NCBI GenBank assembly: GCA_029861595.1
Contig: JAOTYY010000002.1
Coordinates: 1-46,302, forward strand
Reading direction: 5' to 3'
Length of the DNA stretch: 46,302 nucleotides
From: Gammaproteobacteria bacterium
GTDB lineage: Bacteria > Pseudomonadota > Gammaproteobacteria > JAHELT01
The position numbers were made by a program, and so were the translations under genes. This document shows positions 26,479 to 37,209 of the stretch, one piece after another (positions within the stretch are counted from its first letter, which is position 1; each line of letters opens with the position of its first letter). The notes under the pieces were generated by a model. The model made no database searches, was not told where the DNA came from, and saw only the letters and a list, made by a program, of their open reading frames with translations.

Positions 26479-27318
26479 TTATTTCCCGCCGGCGTCATCC
26501 ACCTCGATCATCGCGTAAGCGGAATGATTGTGAATGGCTTCGAAGTTCTCCACTTCCAGCGTGTAGGCATGGATGCGCGGCTCCATGTTCAATTGTGCGG
26601 CCACATCGCGAATCACGTCTTCGACGAACTTGGGATTGTCGTACGCCTGCTCGGTGACGAATTTCTCGTCGTGGCGCTTCAAGAACGCATACAACTCGCT
26701 GGATGCCTGATCTTCCACCAGATCGATCAGGTCCTCGATCCACATGCTCGGCTCCACTCTGGCATTGACGGTTACGTGCGAGCGCTGATTGTGCGCGCCG
26801 TAGTCGCTGATTTCCTTTGAGCAGGGGCACAGGCTGGTAATCGGGATTACCGTTGTGACAGTCAGATCGAAGCGCTGTTCGGTCACCGACGCGGCCAATG
26901 TGACAGAGTAGTCCATCAGGCTTTCTACCCCGGACACAGGTGCCTGCTTGCGCAGGAAATAGGGGAAGGTCAGTTCGATATGCCCGGCCCGCGCGTGCAA
27001 CCGCTCGTTCATCATTTCTACCAGCGTCTGCAATCCGCGAATCGACAACGGTTCACGGCTTTCGTTCAGCAACTCGACGAATCGTGACATGTGCGTACCC
27101 TTGTATTCCTTGGGCAGGTGCACCGTCATGCTGGCGTGGGCCACTGTATTGACCGGCGTGCCGCTGCGGTCGACAAACGCCAGCGGATGGCGTAAGTCTT
27201 TGATGCCGACGCGCTGGATGTCGATTTCACGCACGTCCGTACTTGCCTGTACGTCCGGGATGTCGTGACGGTCGGGCGGCAGTGCAGCGACTTGGGATTG
27301 AGGTCGGCTGAGTTTCAT
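26479..27318 (-). CDS. folE2: GTP cyclohydrolase FolE2 (type IB)
   Basis: A 279-residue enzyme making 7,8-dihydroneopterin triphosphate from GTP for folate. It is the type IB form, unrelated in sequence to FolE and less dependent on zinc. Motifs: ASMTVHLPKEYKGTHMSRF and the catalytic-site segment SLCPCSKEISDYGAHNQRS (C164 and C166). The start MKLSRPQSQVAALP fits the family. It is the last gene after xseB-ispA-dxs, 101 bases beyond dxs, and has its own predicted promoter with an IscR-like operator in that gap. In other bacteria FolE2 is often under zinc control (Zur), but no Zur box is visible here. Confidence 0.96.
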   Translation of the reverse strand: MKLSRPQSQVAALPPDRHDIPDVQASTDVREIDIQRVGIKDLRHPLAFVDRSGTPVNTVAHASMTVHLPKEYKGTHMSRFVELLNESREPLSIRGLQTLVEMMNERLHARAGHIELTFPYFLRKQAPVSGVESLMDYSVTLAASVTEQRFDLTVTTVIPITSLCPCSKEISDYGAHNQRSHVTVNARVEPSMWIEDLIDLVEDQASSELYAFLKRHDEKFVTEQAYDNPKFVEDVIRDVAAQLNMEPRIHAYTLEVENFEAIHNHSAYAMIEVDDAGGK

Positions 27319-27334
27319 GGCCTGCGCTGGATAA

Positions 27335-27384
27335 ATATCCGACTAAAGAAGTCGGATATTAGCAGCCGCGGAGCGGCAGGTCGA
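27335..27384 (-). promoter_or_regulatory. Predicted folE2 promoter with IscR type 1-like operator
   Basis: On the minus strand TCGACC (27379-27384) and TAATAT (27356-27361) are 17 bases apart. A 25-bp inverted repeat (27335-27359) has halves ATATCCGACT and AAGTCGGATAT. It matches 21 of 25 positions of the published IscR type 1 consensus (half-sites ATASYYGACT and AGTCRRSTAT). It overlaps the -10 box and the predicted start site and lies 17-41 bases before the folE2 ATG, a position suited to repression. Confidence 0.6.
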
Positions 27385-27419
27385 TTGCGTGTGACGGTAG
27401 TACCCTGTTGGACAGGACA

Positions 27420-29327
27420 CTAGCTGGAGGCCGACAAGGCGCTCAACGGCGTGGCGCTCTCGAGATCGTGCAGCAGCTGCTGTACGCTGGCGAGCAGGCC
27501 GGCGCGATCAAGGCCGCACTCTGCCAGCATTTCCTCGCGTGAGGCGTGTTCGACGAATCGGTCGGGTAGGCCGAGGTTGTGCACGGGCACGGCGATGTTG
27601 TGCCGCATCAGGCTTTCGTTGACGGCACTGCCAGCGCCACCGGCGACCGCGTTGTCTTCTATAGTCACCAGCAGTGCATGTTCGCGTGCCGCCTGCAGGA
27701 TTGCCGCTTCGTCCAGCGGTTTTATGAAGCGCATATTGATCAATGTTGCATCAAGTTGCTCAGCGACCGCGTGGGCGTCGGGAACCACTGCACCGAATCC
27801 CAGCAGCGCTACCCGGCGACCGTGTCGCCGTACCTGGGCGCGGCCAATCGGTACGCCCGTCATCGGCGCCTGCACCGTCACACCCGGGCCGCAGCCGCGC
27901 GGGTAGCGAACCGATGCCGGGCCCGGATGCTGAAACCCTGTGTAAAGCATCTGCCGGCATTCGTTCTCATCGGCCGGCGCCATGATTACGATCCCGGGTA
28001 GGCAGCGCATGAAGCTGAAATCAAAACTGCCCGCATGGGTGGGTCCATCGGGACCGACCACGCCGGCCCGGTCGATGGCGAACAGGACGTCCAGGTCCTG
28101 TAGCACGACGTCATGCACCAGTTGATCGTAAGCGCGCTGCAGGAACGTGGAATAGATTGCCACCACCGGCTTGGCGCCATCTACCGCCAGGCCAGCGGCC
28201 AGGGTAACCGCGTGCTGCTCGGCAATGCCGACGTCGAAATAACGGTCCGGGTAGGCGCCCGAGAAATCGACCAGTCCCGAACCTTCGCGCATCGCCGGTG
28301 TGATACCGATCAATCGCTCATCGCGAGCGGCCATGTCGCACAGCCATTCGCCAAATACCTGCGTGTAACTGGGGCCGGAGGGTTTGCTGGTCGCGAGAGT
28401 CTTGCCGGTTTTCGGGTCCAGCGGACTGATGGCATGCAGGCGCAACGGGTTTTCTTCTGCCAGTTTGTAGCCCTTGCCTTTCTGCGTGACCACGTGCAGC
28501 AAACGCGGCCCGCGCAACTGGCGAAGATTTTTCAACATTTTCAGCAGATTCGGCAGGTCGTGACCATCCACCGGCCCGTAGTAGTTGAAACCGAGTTCCT
28601 CGAACAGGGTGCCTGGCACTACCATGCCTTTCATGTGCTCTTCGACGCGCCGCGCCAGCTCCCACATGGGCGGCATCTTGGAGAGTACTTTTTTGCTGCC
28701 TTCACGGGCACTGGAATACAGTCGCCCGGACAGGATGCGTGCCAGGTACTTGCGCAGTGCGCCGACGTTGGGCGAAATCGACATGTCGTTGTCGTTCAGA
28801 ATCACCAGCATGTCGGCTTCCGCGTCGCCGGCGTGATTGAGTGCCTCAAAAGCAAGCCCGGCGGTCATCGCGCCATCGCCGATCACCGCCACCACCTCAC
28901 GCCGTTCGGCGGTTCGCTGCGCGGCTATCGCCATACCCAGCGCGGCACTGATGGACGTGCTGGAATGGCCCACGCCGAAGGTGTCGTACTCGCTTTCCGA
29001 GCGTTTGGGGAACGGTGCCAACCCGCCCTTGCGACGTATCGTCGCCAGTCGATCGCGGCGCCCGGTGAGTACCTTGTGGGGGTAGGTCTGATGGCCGACA
29101 TCCCAGACCAGGCGGTCATGGGGCGTGTCGAACACTGCGTGCAGCGCCACTGTCAATTCCACCGCGCCCAATCCCGCGCCGAGATGGCCGCCGCTGCGGG
29201 CCACCGATTCGATCACGTACTCGCGAAGTTCATCCGCCAAGGCTACCAGCTTGGCTTCGCTGAACTCGCGCAGCTGTGCCGGCGAGTCCAGGTCGGACAG
29301 CAAGGGGAATTTGGTTTCAGTGCTCAT
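27420..29327 (-). CDS. dxs: 1-deoxy-D-xylulose-5-phosphate synthase
   Basis: A 635-residue thiamine diphosphate enzyme that joins pyruvate and glyceraldehyde 3-phosphate, the first step of the MEP isoprenoid pathway. Motifs in order: [19 protein letters not shown] (with the conserved His), [16 protein letters not shown], the ThDP signature GDGAMTAG ... [12 protein letters not shown], then the transketolase central domain ([15 protein letters not shown]) and the C-terminal domain (VRYPRG, TIEDN). Length is normal (E. coli 620). It follows ispA by 164 bases, in the usual xseB-ispA-dxs order. Confidence 0.98.
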   Translation of the reverse strand: MSTETKFPLLSDLDSPAQLREFSEAKLVALADELREYVIESVARSGGHLGAGLGAVELTVALHAVFDTPHDRLVWDVGHQTYPHKVLTGRRDRLATIRRKGGLAPFPKRSESEYDTFGVGHSSTSISAALGMAIAAQRTAERREVVAVIGDGAMTAGLAFEALNHAGDAEADMLVILNDNDMSISPNVGALRKYLARILSGRLYSSAREGSKKVLSKMPPMWELARRVEEHMKGMVVPGTLFEELGFNYYGPVDGHDLPNLLKMLKNLRQLRGPRLLHVVTQKGKGYKLAEENPLRLHAISPLDPKTGKTLATSKPSGPSYTQVFGEWLCDMAARDERLIGITPAMREGSGLVDFSGAYPDRYFDVGIAEQHAVTLAAGLAVDGAKPVVAIYSTFLQRAYDQLVHDVVLQDLDVLFAIDRAGVVGPDGPTHAGSFDFSFMRCLPGIVIMAPADENECRQMLYTGFQHPGPASVRYPRGCGPGVTVQAPMTGVPIGRAQVRRHGRRVALLGFGAVVPDAHAVAEQLDATLINMRFIKPLDEAAILQAAREHALLVTIEDNAVAGGAGSAVNESLMRHNIAVPVHNLGLPDRFVEHASREEMLAECGLDRAGLLASVQQLLHDLESATPLSALSASS

Positions 29328-29491
29328 GGTTGTTGTGTCGACTGCGCTCCGTCATCCACCATTCGCCGCGGTGTGTCCGCAGTGGCGACGGGATAACGTC
29401 CAGATTATCGGACCGGTTGCACCTGCGCAACACACGCTACACATCCAGCTCGTGTCCGTGCACTGCCAGTCTCGCGACGGGGAACAGGCAG

Positions 29492-30418
29492 CTAGTAATC
29501 CCGATGCACGATATAGGCGGATAGCTGGCGAAGTACGTCGAACTTCTCACCTAGGCCGTGCAGGGAGTCCAGTGCCTCATGGTGCATCTGCAAGGCGTGA
29601 TGCCGCGCGCCAGCCAGTGTCAGGATCGAGGGATAGGTGGGTTTGTTCAGCGTGCTGTCGGCGCCCGTCGTTTTGCCCAGGGTCTTGGTATCGCCGGTCA
29701 CGTCGAGAATGTCGTCGGCGATTTGGAAAGCCAGACCGATGGCTGCGGCATATCGGTCGAGGCGCTTCAGCAGATCGTCACTCAACTGTGGGTGGCTGTA
29801 GGCGGCAAAGGCAACGCAGGCACGAAACAGCGCGCCCGTCTTTCTGCGATGCATGTCTTCCAGTGCCTGCAGATCAAGCAGTTTGCCGACTGAATCCAGG
29901 TCGATCGCCTGACCGCCGGCCATGCCCTCGGAACCGCTGGCATGCGCCAGCGTTGCGATCATGCGCGCGCGCACCGCGTGCTCGTCCGAGATTGCCGGAT
30001 GTTGAGATAGAACCTGGTAGGCGAGGGCCTGCAGCGCGTCCCCGGCAAGGATGGCGGTGGCCTCATCGAAGCGCTTGTGGCAGGTGGGTTGTCCGCGGCG
30101 CAGATCGTCGTCGTCCATGGCCGGCAGGTCGTCGTGCACCAGCGAATACGCGTGCATGAACTCGACCGCGACCGCCGCGGCGTCCAGCCGCTCCAGATCG
30201 ATGTCCAGGGATTCGCCGGTCGCGTAAATCAGTACCGGTCTGACTCGTTTCCCGCCACCCATAACGGCGTAACGCATAGCCCTGTGCAGGCGCGAGGGTT
30301 CCTCCTCGGCACTCGGCAGCCAACGCTCGAGCTCAGCGTCGACGCGCTCGCGATAACTGCCCACACGATCCTGCAGAGCGCGCGTTTCAGCGGTGGTCAA
30401 ACGTGCTTCTTGGTTCAA
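29492..30418 (-). CDS. ispA: Farnesyl (polyprenyl) diphosphate synthase
   Basis: A 308-residue trans-prenyltransferase that builds geranyl/farnesyl diphosphate from IPP and DMAPP. The first Asp-rich motif is VHDDLPAMDDDDLRRG, the second is FQIADDILDVTGD. GGGKRVRPVL is the IPP-binding segment. It sits 29 bases after xseB and before dxs, so it is in the isoprenoid operon. The product length is inferred from the operon position. Confidence 0.95.
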   Translation of the reverse strand: MNQEARLTTAETRALQDRVGSYRERVDAELERWLPSAEEEPSRLHRAMRYAVMGGGKRVRPVLIYATGESLDIDLERLDAAAVAVEFMHAYSLVHDDLPAMDDDDLRRGQPTCHKRFDEATAILAGDALQALAYQVLSQHPAISDEHAVRARMIATLAHASGSEGMAGGQAIDLDSVGKLLDLQALEDMHRRKTGALFRACVAFAAYSHPQLSDDLLKRLDRYAAAIGLAFQIADDILDVTGDTKTLGKTTGADSTLNKPTYPSILTLAGARHHALQMHHEALDSLHGLGEKFDVLRQLSAYIVHRDY

Positions 30419-30447
30419 TGCGGCTGTATGTGCAGTCTGGCGCCCTG

Positions 30448-30705
30448 CTAATCTTGTCGTTCGTCGCTGACCAGGTCATCCAGCACCTGCTGCCCGTTTT
30501 GTTCCATCAGCACCTGGATTTTGTTTTCCGCATCACGCAGCGCGGCCTGGCAGTGGCGAGCAAGCTCGACGCCGCGTTCGAACATGCGCAGCGACTCCTC
30601 GAGACTGACATCGCCGCGTTCCATGTTTTCGACCAGCTTCTCGAGTTCCCCGAGCGCGGTTTCGAACGCCGGGGGCTGGGCGGCTTCGGCGTCTTTATCT
30701 TTCAT
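30448..30705 (-). CDS. xseB: Exodeoxyribonuclease VII small subunit
   Basis: An 85-residue acidic helical protein, the small subunit of ExoVII, which degrades single-stranded DNA together with XseA (absent here). Motif: FETALGELEKLVENMERGDVSLEESLRMFERG (in parts: ALGELEKLVE, SLEESL), then CQAALRDAENKIQVL. Length matches (E. coli 80). Starts the xseB-ispA-dxs cluster and lies after radA on the same strand, with palindrome B in between. Confidence 0.94.
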   Translation of the reverse strand: MKDKDAEAAQPPAFETALGELEKLVENMERGDVSLEESLRMFERGVELARHCQAALRDAENKIQVLMEQNGQQVLDDLVSDERQD

Positions 30706-30730
30706 TTCTCGTGCCGTTTAGTGAATTCTA

Positions 30731-30782
30731 AGGGGTCAGAGTACTTGAAACGGCCAATGTTTTTGCAAGTGCCCTGACACCT
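30731..30782. repeat. Long palindrome B (GGGGTCAGAG), REP/RAYT-like
   Basis: AGGGGTCAGAGTACTTG (30731-30747) pairs with CAAGTGCCCTGACACCT (30766-30782) at 14 of 17 positions, with inner AAA/TTT pairs. It lies between radA and xseB on the minus strand, 26 bases before the xseB start. GGGGTCAGAG-type ends are typical of palindromes linked with RAYT transposases. Confidence 0.75.
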
Positions 30783-30827
30783 GAGATCTCCAAGAGTACC
30801 GACTAAGGATGCTACCGGCAATGAAGG

Positions 30828-32177
<1,350 letters not shown>

Positions 32178-32192
32178 GGTGTGCGCGGCAGC

Positions 32193-33509
32193 CTACGAAT
32201 CGCTAGGCGACGGCGATTCTTCCGCAGCTTCCGCCGTATGCCCGGCGCGTGGGCGCACTGCCGGGTGTATGCGCACCGATTTTACGGCGTTGTCCTTGGT
32301 CTGCAGGATCTCCACCGGGTGATTCTGCAGTAAGAAAGTGGTGCCGGATTCGGGGATGATCTCGAGGTGCTCCAGAATCAGCCCGTTCAGGGTGCGCGGA
32401 CCCGTGGTGGGCAGACTCCACGTGAACGCTCGATTCAGTTCACGCACCTGGGTGCCGCCGTCTACGATATAAGTACCGTCGTCCTGCGGGTGAATGTCGC
32501 GCGAGGTGGTGACCCGCACCGTGGTGAACTCGCCGACGATCTCCTCCAGGATGTCTTCCAGCGCCGCCAGTCCCTGGATGTCGCCATACTCGTCGACCAC
32601 CAGGCCGATGCGCTCCTTGTGCTGCTGGAAGTTCAGCAGCTGACGTGTCAGCGACGTGCCTTCGGGAATGAAATACGGCTCGCGGATATGCTGTTCGAGG
32701 TTTTGTGGCTGCAGTTCGTCGTGCAGGGCGGCGTCTACCAGACGGCGCAGATGCAGGATCCCGACCACGTTACCGATATCGTCGCGAAACACCGGGATGC
32801 GGCCGTGGGCACTGGTGCTGATCTGCGCGATGATCTCGTCCCAGTCGTCGTCCAGGTCGATGCCGACGATTTCGTTGCGCGGCACCATGATGTCGTTAAC
32901 GGTGATTTTTTCCAGGTCGAGAATATTGACGAGCATGCGCTGATGACCCTTGGGGATCAGCACACCGGTTTCATTGACCAGGGTACGAAACTCCTCGGCC
33001 TCGAGACTGTCGTTCGGACCACGCACACCGCCCTGGCCGAACAGGCGCAATACACCGTGTGCCAGCACGTTGGCCAGCCATACCAGCGGGTACAAGACCT
33101 GGAGCAGCGGCTCGTAGACAAATGCAGCAGGGAAAGCGATGCGCTCCGGGTGCCGTGCTGCCAACGTCTTGGGCGCGACCTCCGCGAATATCAGTATTAC
33201 CAGTGTCAACAGGCCGGTGGCAATGGCGATGCCCGCTTCGCCGTACAGCCGCAACGTCATGACTGTGGCGAGCGCCGAGGCCGAGATGTTGACGAAATTG
33301 TTCCCCAACAGGATCAATCCTATCAGTCGATCGGGCCGTTCCAGCAGGCGTGCGGAGCGTGCCGCGCCACGGTTCCCGGTTTTTACCAGGTGCCGCAGCC
33401 GATACCGGTTCAGCGACATCAACGCGGTTTCCGAGCCCGAGAAGAAGGCGGAAAGTAGGATCAACACACACAGCGCGCCGCTCAGCGCGCTTAGCGGGAT
33501 TTCGCTCAA
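32193..33509 (-). CDS. corB: CNNM/CorB-type magnesium transporter family protein (YfjD)
   Basis: A 438-residue inner-membrane protein with the CNNM (DUF21) domain of three to four membrane spans (about 8-165), two CBS domains (about 205-335, holding VPRNEIVGIDLDDDWDEI and VDEYGDIQGLAALEDILEEIVGEF, cited in parts: NEIVGIDL, LEDILEEIVGEF) and a CorC_HlyC domain. Highly like E. coli YfjD (FFSGSETALMSLNRYRLRHL, GNNFVNISASALATV). CorB takes part in Mg2+/Co2+ export and resistance. The start is TTG 33509, aligned with the E. coli start; no ribosome site is obvious. It follows ypjD. Confidence 0.93.
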   Translation of the reverse strand: MSEIPLSALSGALCVLILLSAFFSGSETALMSLNRYRLRHLVKTGNRGAARSARLLERPDRLIGLILLGNNFVNISASALATVMTLRLYGEAGIAIATGLLTLVILIFAEVAPKTLAARHPERIAFPAAFVYEPLLQVLYPLVWLANVLAHGVLRLFGQGGVRGPNDSLEAEEFRTLVNETGVLIPKGHQRMLVNILDLEKITVNDIMVPRNEIVGIDLDDDWDEIIAQISTSAHGRIPVFRDDIGNVVGILHLRRLVDAALHDELQPQNLEQHIREPYFIPEGTSLTRQLLNFQQHKERIGLVVDEYGDIQGLAALEDILEEIVGEFTTVRVTTSRDIHPQDDGTYIVDGGTQVRELNRAFTWSLPTTGPRTLNGLILEHLEIIPESGTTFLLQNHPVEILQTKDNAVKSVRIHPAVRPRAGHTAEAAEESPSPSDS

Positions 33510-33618
33510 ATGTGGCTACCGAGTCGGCCCGATCTGGGTGCCGCACGACGCCGCGGCAGGGGTTGGATCATGAGAAGGTTTTACGATCATCAATAACTAG
33601 CCCGTGAGGTTTCCCCTG

Positions 33619-34425
33619 TCAAGTCTGCAACAGCAATTCAAGCACGAATTTGCTGCCGAAGTAAGCCAGCAACAGAAACACCAGGCCGGCGAGCGTCCAA
33701 CGTACCGCGCGCAGGCCACGCCACCCCCAGACGTAGCGGCCAAGCAGCACCACGCCGAAAACCGTCCACGCGACCAGCGACAGCACGGTTTTGTGCACCA
33801 GATGCTGGGCAAACATATCGTGCAGATACATAAACCCGCTGAGCAGGGCGATCGACAGCAGGGCGAAACCGATTGCCAGCAGTTGAAACAGCAGTTCCTC
33901 CATGCGGTTCAACGGTGGCAGGGCGCGCACAAATCCACCCGGTTGGTGGGTGCGCAGAAGGTGTGCCTGAATCCCTACCAGGATGGCCTGCATGGCACCG
34001 ACGCTGAGCACCCCGTAGGCGAGCAGCGAGCTGATCACGTGAAACTGCAGTTCGCCGCGCAACGGCATGCTGGCGAGGGAATCGCCCAGTAGCTCTCCCG
34101 CGATAACGCTGACGGCGGCGATCGGTAACAGGCCGATCCCCAGCATTTCAACCGGCTTCAGCGCCGAAAACAGCAACAGCAGCAGGACGATGGCAAAGGC
34201 AGCCAGCGACAGGGCGTTGAAGAAACTGATATCCAGGCCGCTGGATTGCGACACCAGGGCAAGCATCAACCCACCGTGCAGCACGAACCCCAGCACTGCC
34301 GGCGACAGGCGTCGCCATTTGCCGATTCGTGAATAGCTGGGGGCGCGCCACAGTTCGCCTGCCAGCAGGGCTGCGGAGACGGCGTACAACAACGTGACCG
34401 AGATATTGACGGAAGTGCCGAGCAT
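33619..34425 (-). CDS. ypjD: CcsA/YpjD-family inner-membrane protein
   Basis: A 268-residue protein with about eight membrane segments from the N-terminus to the C-terminus. It resembles the cytochrome c assembly protein CcsA/CcmC core family (HVISSLLAYGVLSVGAMQA; HLVHKTVLSLVAWTVFGVVLLG, cited in parts: HVISSLLAYG, HKTVLSLVAW), with His residues that in CcsA bind haem. YpjD itself has no settled function, though it sits next to corB in E. coli too and may act with it. ATG 34425 (MLGTSVNISV) is chosen; the frame is open to 34572. It is divergent from the metallohydrolase gene. Confidence 0.88.
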   Translation of the reverse strand: MLGTSVNISVTLLYAVSAALLAGELWRAPSYSRIGKWRRLSPAVLGFVLHGGLMLALVSQSSGLDISFFNALSLAAFAIVLLLLLFSALKPVEMLGIGLLPIAAVSVIAGELLGDSLASMPLRGELQFHVISSLLAYGVLSVGAMQAILVGIQAHLLRTHQPGGFVRALPPLNRMEELLFQLLAIGFALLSIALLSGFMYLHDMFAQHLVHKTVLSLVAWTVFGVVLLGRYVWGWRGLRAVRWTLAGLVFLLLAYFGSKFVLELLLQT

Positions 34426-34608
34426 CTGCGGATCATCATGACATACCCATCGGTGGGCTTGAAGTGCGTGCGTGCGAGTAGAGCCAAACAGCGGCCGCGT
34501 GGTAGCATGCGCCCACCTCGCCGACCTCCTCACCCGACTGTCTATGCGCGCAGATATACCGAGCCTTGCCACTCCAGTTGCCTACACGTCACCTGGGAGG
34601 CACTGACA

Positions 34609-35373
34609 GTGCAGGTCCGGGTGCTGGGCTGCAGTGGTGGAATTGGCGCCGATCGGCATACCACGTCATTTCTGCTCGACGACTGGCTGCTGCTGGATGC
34701 CGGCACCGGCACGGCACGCTTGACACTGCAGGAAATGCAGCCGCTGCAGCATGTGCTGCTGACCCACTCGCACATGGACCACATCGCCGCTCTGCCGCTG
34801 CTGCTGGATACGGTGTTCGGGACGCGTGAATCGCCGCTGCAGGTGCACGCCAGCGGCGCGGTATTGCAGATACTGCGTCAGCACATTTTCAACTGGCGGG
34901 TATGGCCGGATTTCTCCGAGCTGCCCGACGCTCGGCGTCCGGTGGTGCGCTTTGCCGAGCACAGTCCGCGGGCGGCCTTCGAATTGGGCGGCCATCGCAT
35001 CACCGGCGTCGAGGTCAACCACGTGGTGCCGTGCTGCGCGTACATCATCGAGACGGACGACGGCGTCTTTTGCTTCAGCGGCGACACCACGACTACCGAC
35101 GACTTGTGGGCAGCGCTGAATCGCCTGCCACGGCTCGATCTGTTGTTCGTGGAGTGTGCTTTCTCCGATCGCGAGGAGCAACTCGCTGGTGTGGCCAAGC
35201 ATTACTGCCCCAGTTCACTGGCGGACGATCTGCGCAAGCTGGAGCACGATCCGGTAATCGGCGTCTCGCACTTCAAGCCGGGCAGCGAGGAAGAAACGCT
35301 TGCGCAATTGCAGGACTTGCTGCCGCAGCGCAAACTGCACGCGCTGCAACCAGATCAGTTGTATACAGTGTAA
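34609..35373 (+). CDS. MBL-fold metallohydrolase, cyclic-nucleotide phosphodiesterase-like
   Basis: A 254-residue metallo-beta-lactamase-fold enzyme. Metal motif THSHMDHIAAL (about residues 48-58), FSGDTTTTD with the bridging Asp (about 155), and a C-terminal GVSHFKPG with the last His. The layout resembles class II cAMP phosphodiesterases and RNase Z-like enzymes, so the substrate is open. GTG 34609 is preceded by GGGAGG at a good distance; the frame continues upstream but is unlike the family there. It stands between ypjD and ffh, a place where E. coli has nothing. Confidence 0.85.
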   Translation: MQVRVLGCSGGIGADRHTTSFLLDDWLLLDAGTGTARLTLQEMQPLQHVLLTHSHMDHIAALPLLLDTVFGTRESPLQVHASGAVLQILRQHIFNWRVWPDFSELPDARRPVVRFAEHSPRAAFELGGHRITGVEVNHVVPCCAYIIETDDGVFCFSGDTTTTDDLWAALNRLPRLDLLFVECAFSDREEQLAGVAKHYCPSSLADDLRKLEHDPVIGVSHFKPGSEEETLAQLQDLLPQRKLHALQPDQLYTV

Positions 35374-35416
35374 TCCGGTGCGCGCTTACACGCTGGAACA
35401 ATAGACGGGATAAAAC

Positions 35417-36769
35417 GTGTTCGAGAGTCTCACACAACGCCTGGGCGGTGCACTGTCGCGGCTGCGCGGCCAGGGGCGGTTAAGCGAAGACAATATTCGC
35501 GACGCGCTGCGCGAAGTGCGCCTGGCGCTTCTGGAGGCGGACGTTGCGCTGCCGGTTGTCAAGGAGTTTATCGATCTGGTGCGCGAGCGGGCACTCGGTC
35601 AGGAAGTGCTGAAGAGCCTTTCGCCCGGTCAGGCGCTGGTCAAGATCGTGCACGACGCGCTGGTCGAGGTGATGGGCCAGGAGAATCAACGCCTCAACCT
35701 TGCCGCGCAGCCGCCCGCCGTGGTGCTGATGGCTGGATTGCAGGGCGCCGGCAAAACCACGACCGCGGCAAAGCTCGCCCGCCTGCTGCAGGATCGCGAA
35801 AAGAAAAAAGTCATGCTGGCAAGCTGCGACGTGTATCGCCCGGCCGCCATCGAGCAGTTGCGCACGCTGGCGGGGCAGGTGGGTGCGCACTTCCACAACA
35901 GCTCCAGTGACGATCCGGTGGGCATCGCCAGCGAAGCGGTAGCGCAGGCGCGCAAACTTCACAGCGACGTCCTGATTGTGGACACAGCCGGACGTCTGCA
36001 CGTCGATGCACAGATGATGGACGAGATCGCCGCCATCGATCGGGCCGTAAATCCGGTGGAGACGTTGTTCGTAGTGGACAGCATGACCGGCCAGGATGCG
36101 GCTAATACCGCAAAAGCGTTCGGTGATGCGCTCAGCCTGAGCGGCGTGATTCTGACCAAGGCCGACGGCGACGCACGCGGCGGCGCTGCGCTGTCGGTGC
36201 GTCGGATCACCGGTAAACCGATCAAGTTCCTGGGCGTGGGCGAAAAGATCGACGCGCTGGAACCGTTTCATCCGGACCGACTGGCGTCGCGCATCCTCGG
36301 TATGGGCGATGTGCTGAGCCTGGTCGAGGAAGCCGAGCAAAAGGTCGATCAGGCGAAAGCGAAGAAGCTCGCGAAGAAACTGAAAAAAGGCAAAGGCTTC
36401 GATCTGACCGATCTACGCGATCAGTTCGAACAGATGCAGAATATGGGCGGGATGGCCAGTCTGCTGGACAAGCTGCCCGGCGGCGCGGCGTTGCCGGCGG
36501 CCGCCAAGGTGCAGCTCGATGACCGGCAAACGGCGCGCATGATCGCCATTATCAATGCCATGACCCCGCAGGAACGCCGCTATCCGGCTGTCATCAACGG
36601 CTCACGCAAGCGCCGCATCGCCGCGGGCTCCGGTGTTCAGGTGCAGGACGTCAATCGCCTGCTGAAACAACATCATCAGATGGGCAAGATGATGAAAAAG
36701 ATGTCCAAGGGGAAAATGGCCAACATGATGCGCGGTATGCGGGGCCAGATGCCGCCCGGATTCGGCTGA
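35417..36769 (+). CDS. ffh: Signal recognition particle protein Ffh
   Basis: A 450-residue SRP54 GTPase that brings membrane proteins to the translocon with 4.5S RNA (not in the window). N domain (1-85), G domain with GLQGAGKTTTAAKLA (about 104-118), DTAGRLHVD and TKADGDARGG, and the Met-rich M domain (about 300-450) with MGKMMKKMSKGKMANMM. GTG 35417 start after GACGGGATAAAAC. Length equals E. coli Ffh (453). Precedes rpsP by about 150 bases as in many Gammaproteobacteria. Confidence 0.98.
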   Translation: MFESLTQRLGGALSRLRGQGRLSEDNIRDALREVRLALLEADVALPVVKEFIDLVRERALGQEVLKSLSPGQALVKIVHDALVEVMGQENQRLNLAAQPPAVVLMAGLQGAGKTTTAAKLARLLQDREKKKVMLASCDVYRPAAIEQLRTLAGQVGAHFHNSSSDDPVGIASEAVAQARKLHSDVLIVDTAGRLHVDAQMMDEIAAIDRAVNPVETLFVVDSMTGQDAANTAKAFGDALSLSGVILTKADGDARGGAALSVRRITGKPIKFLGVGEKIDALEPFHPDRLASRILGMGDVLSLVEEAEQKVDQAKAKKLAKKLKKGKGFDLTDLRDQFEQMQNMGGMASLLDKLPGGAALPAAAKVQLDDRQTARMIAIINAMTPQERRYPAVINGSRKRRIAAGSGVQVQDVNRLLKQHHQMGKMMKKMSKGKMANMMRGMRGQMPPGFG

Positions 36770-36809
36770 ACGGATCGTGGGCTGCCTCGCCCCCGGCTTA
36801 GCAACGGCC

Positions 36810-36837
36810 TTTTCTTTTACTCCGATTCGCGTAGAAT
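36810..36837 (+). promoter_or_regulatory. Predicted promoter of the rpsP operon
   Basis: TTTTCT (36810-36815) and TAGAAT (36832-36837) are 16 bases apart, followed by a GC-rich TGCGCGG discriminator typical of ribosomal promoters. The start site would lie about 80 bases before rpsP. Weak -35. A second -10-like TATGAT is at 36866-36871. Confidence 0.35.
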
Positions 36838-36921
36838 TGCGCGGTTTATCACCGGTCACACCCGGTATGATGCCAGCGACGCAAGCCGCTCCATGGTCCC
36901 TTAATAACTGACGGAAACATA

Positions 36922-37182
36922 ATGGTTACGATTCGTTTGTCCCGCGGCGGGGCTAAAAAGCGTCCCTTTTATCAGGTGGTGGTCACCGACAGCCGCAATC
37001 GGCGGGACGGACGCTATCTGGAGAAAGTGGGTTTTTTCAACCCCGTTGCCAGTGGCGGAGAAGAACGGCTGCGGCTGGATCTGGAACGTGTGGACTACTG
37101 GGCGGGCCACGGCGCGCAGTTGAGCGAACGGGTGGCTACTCTGGTCAAGGAGTACCGCAAGGCGCAACCTGCGAGCGAGTGA
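36922..37182 (+). CDS. rpsP: 30S ribosomal protein S16
   Basis: An 86-residue small-subunit protein needed for 30S assembly. The start [20 protein letters not shown] and [17 protein letters not shown] are family hallmarks. Length is normal (E. coli 82). First gene of rpsP-rimM-trmD-rplS, 27 bases before rimM. Confidence 0.98.
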   Translation: MVTIRLSRGGAKKRPFYQVVVTDSRNRRDGRYLEKVGFFNPVASGGEERLRLDLERVDYWAGHGAQLSERVATLVKEYRKAQPASE

Positions 37183-37209
37183 CCCGATGGCCGCCGTTCG
37201 GGACGGCTG

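Noticed and set aside
27334-27360. Hairpin as an intrinsic terminator of dxs
   Set aside because: It lacks a following U-run, and its match to the IscR consensus over the -10 box is the better explanation.
28113-29396. Long plus-strand open frame (427 codons) opposite dxs
   Set aside because: It is antisense to dxs and shows no family motif.
32367-33458. Plus-strand open frame (363 codons) opposite corB
   Set aside because: Antisense shadow of corB; no motif or ribosome site.
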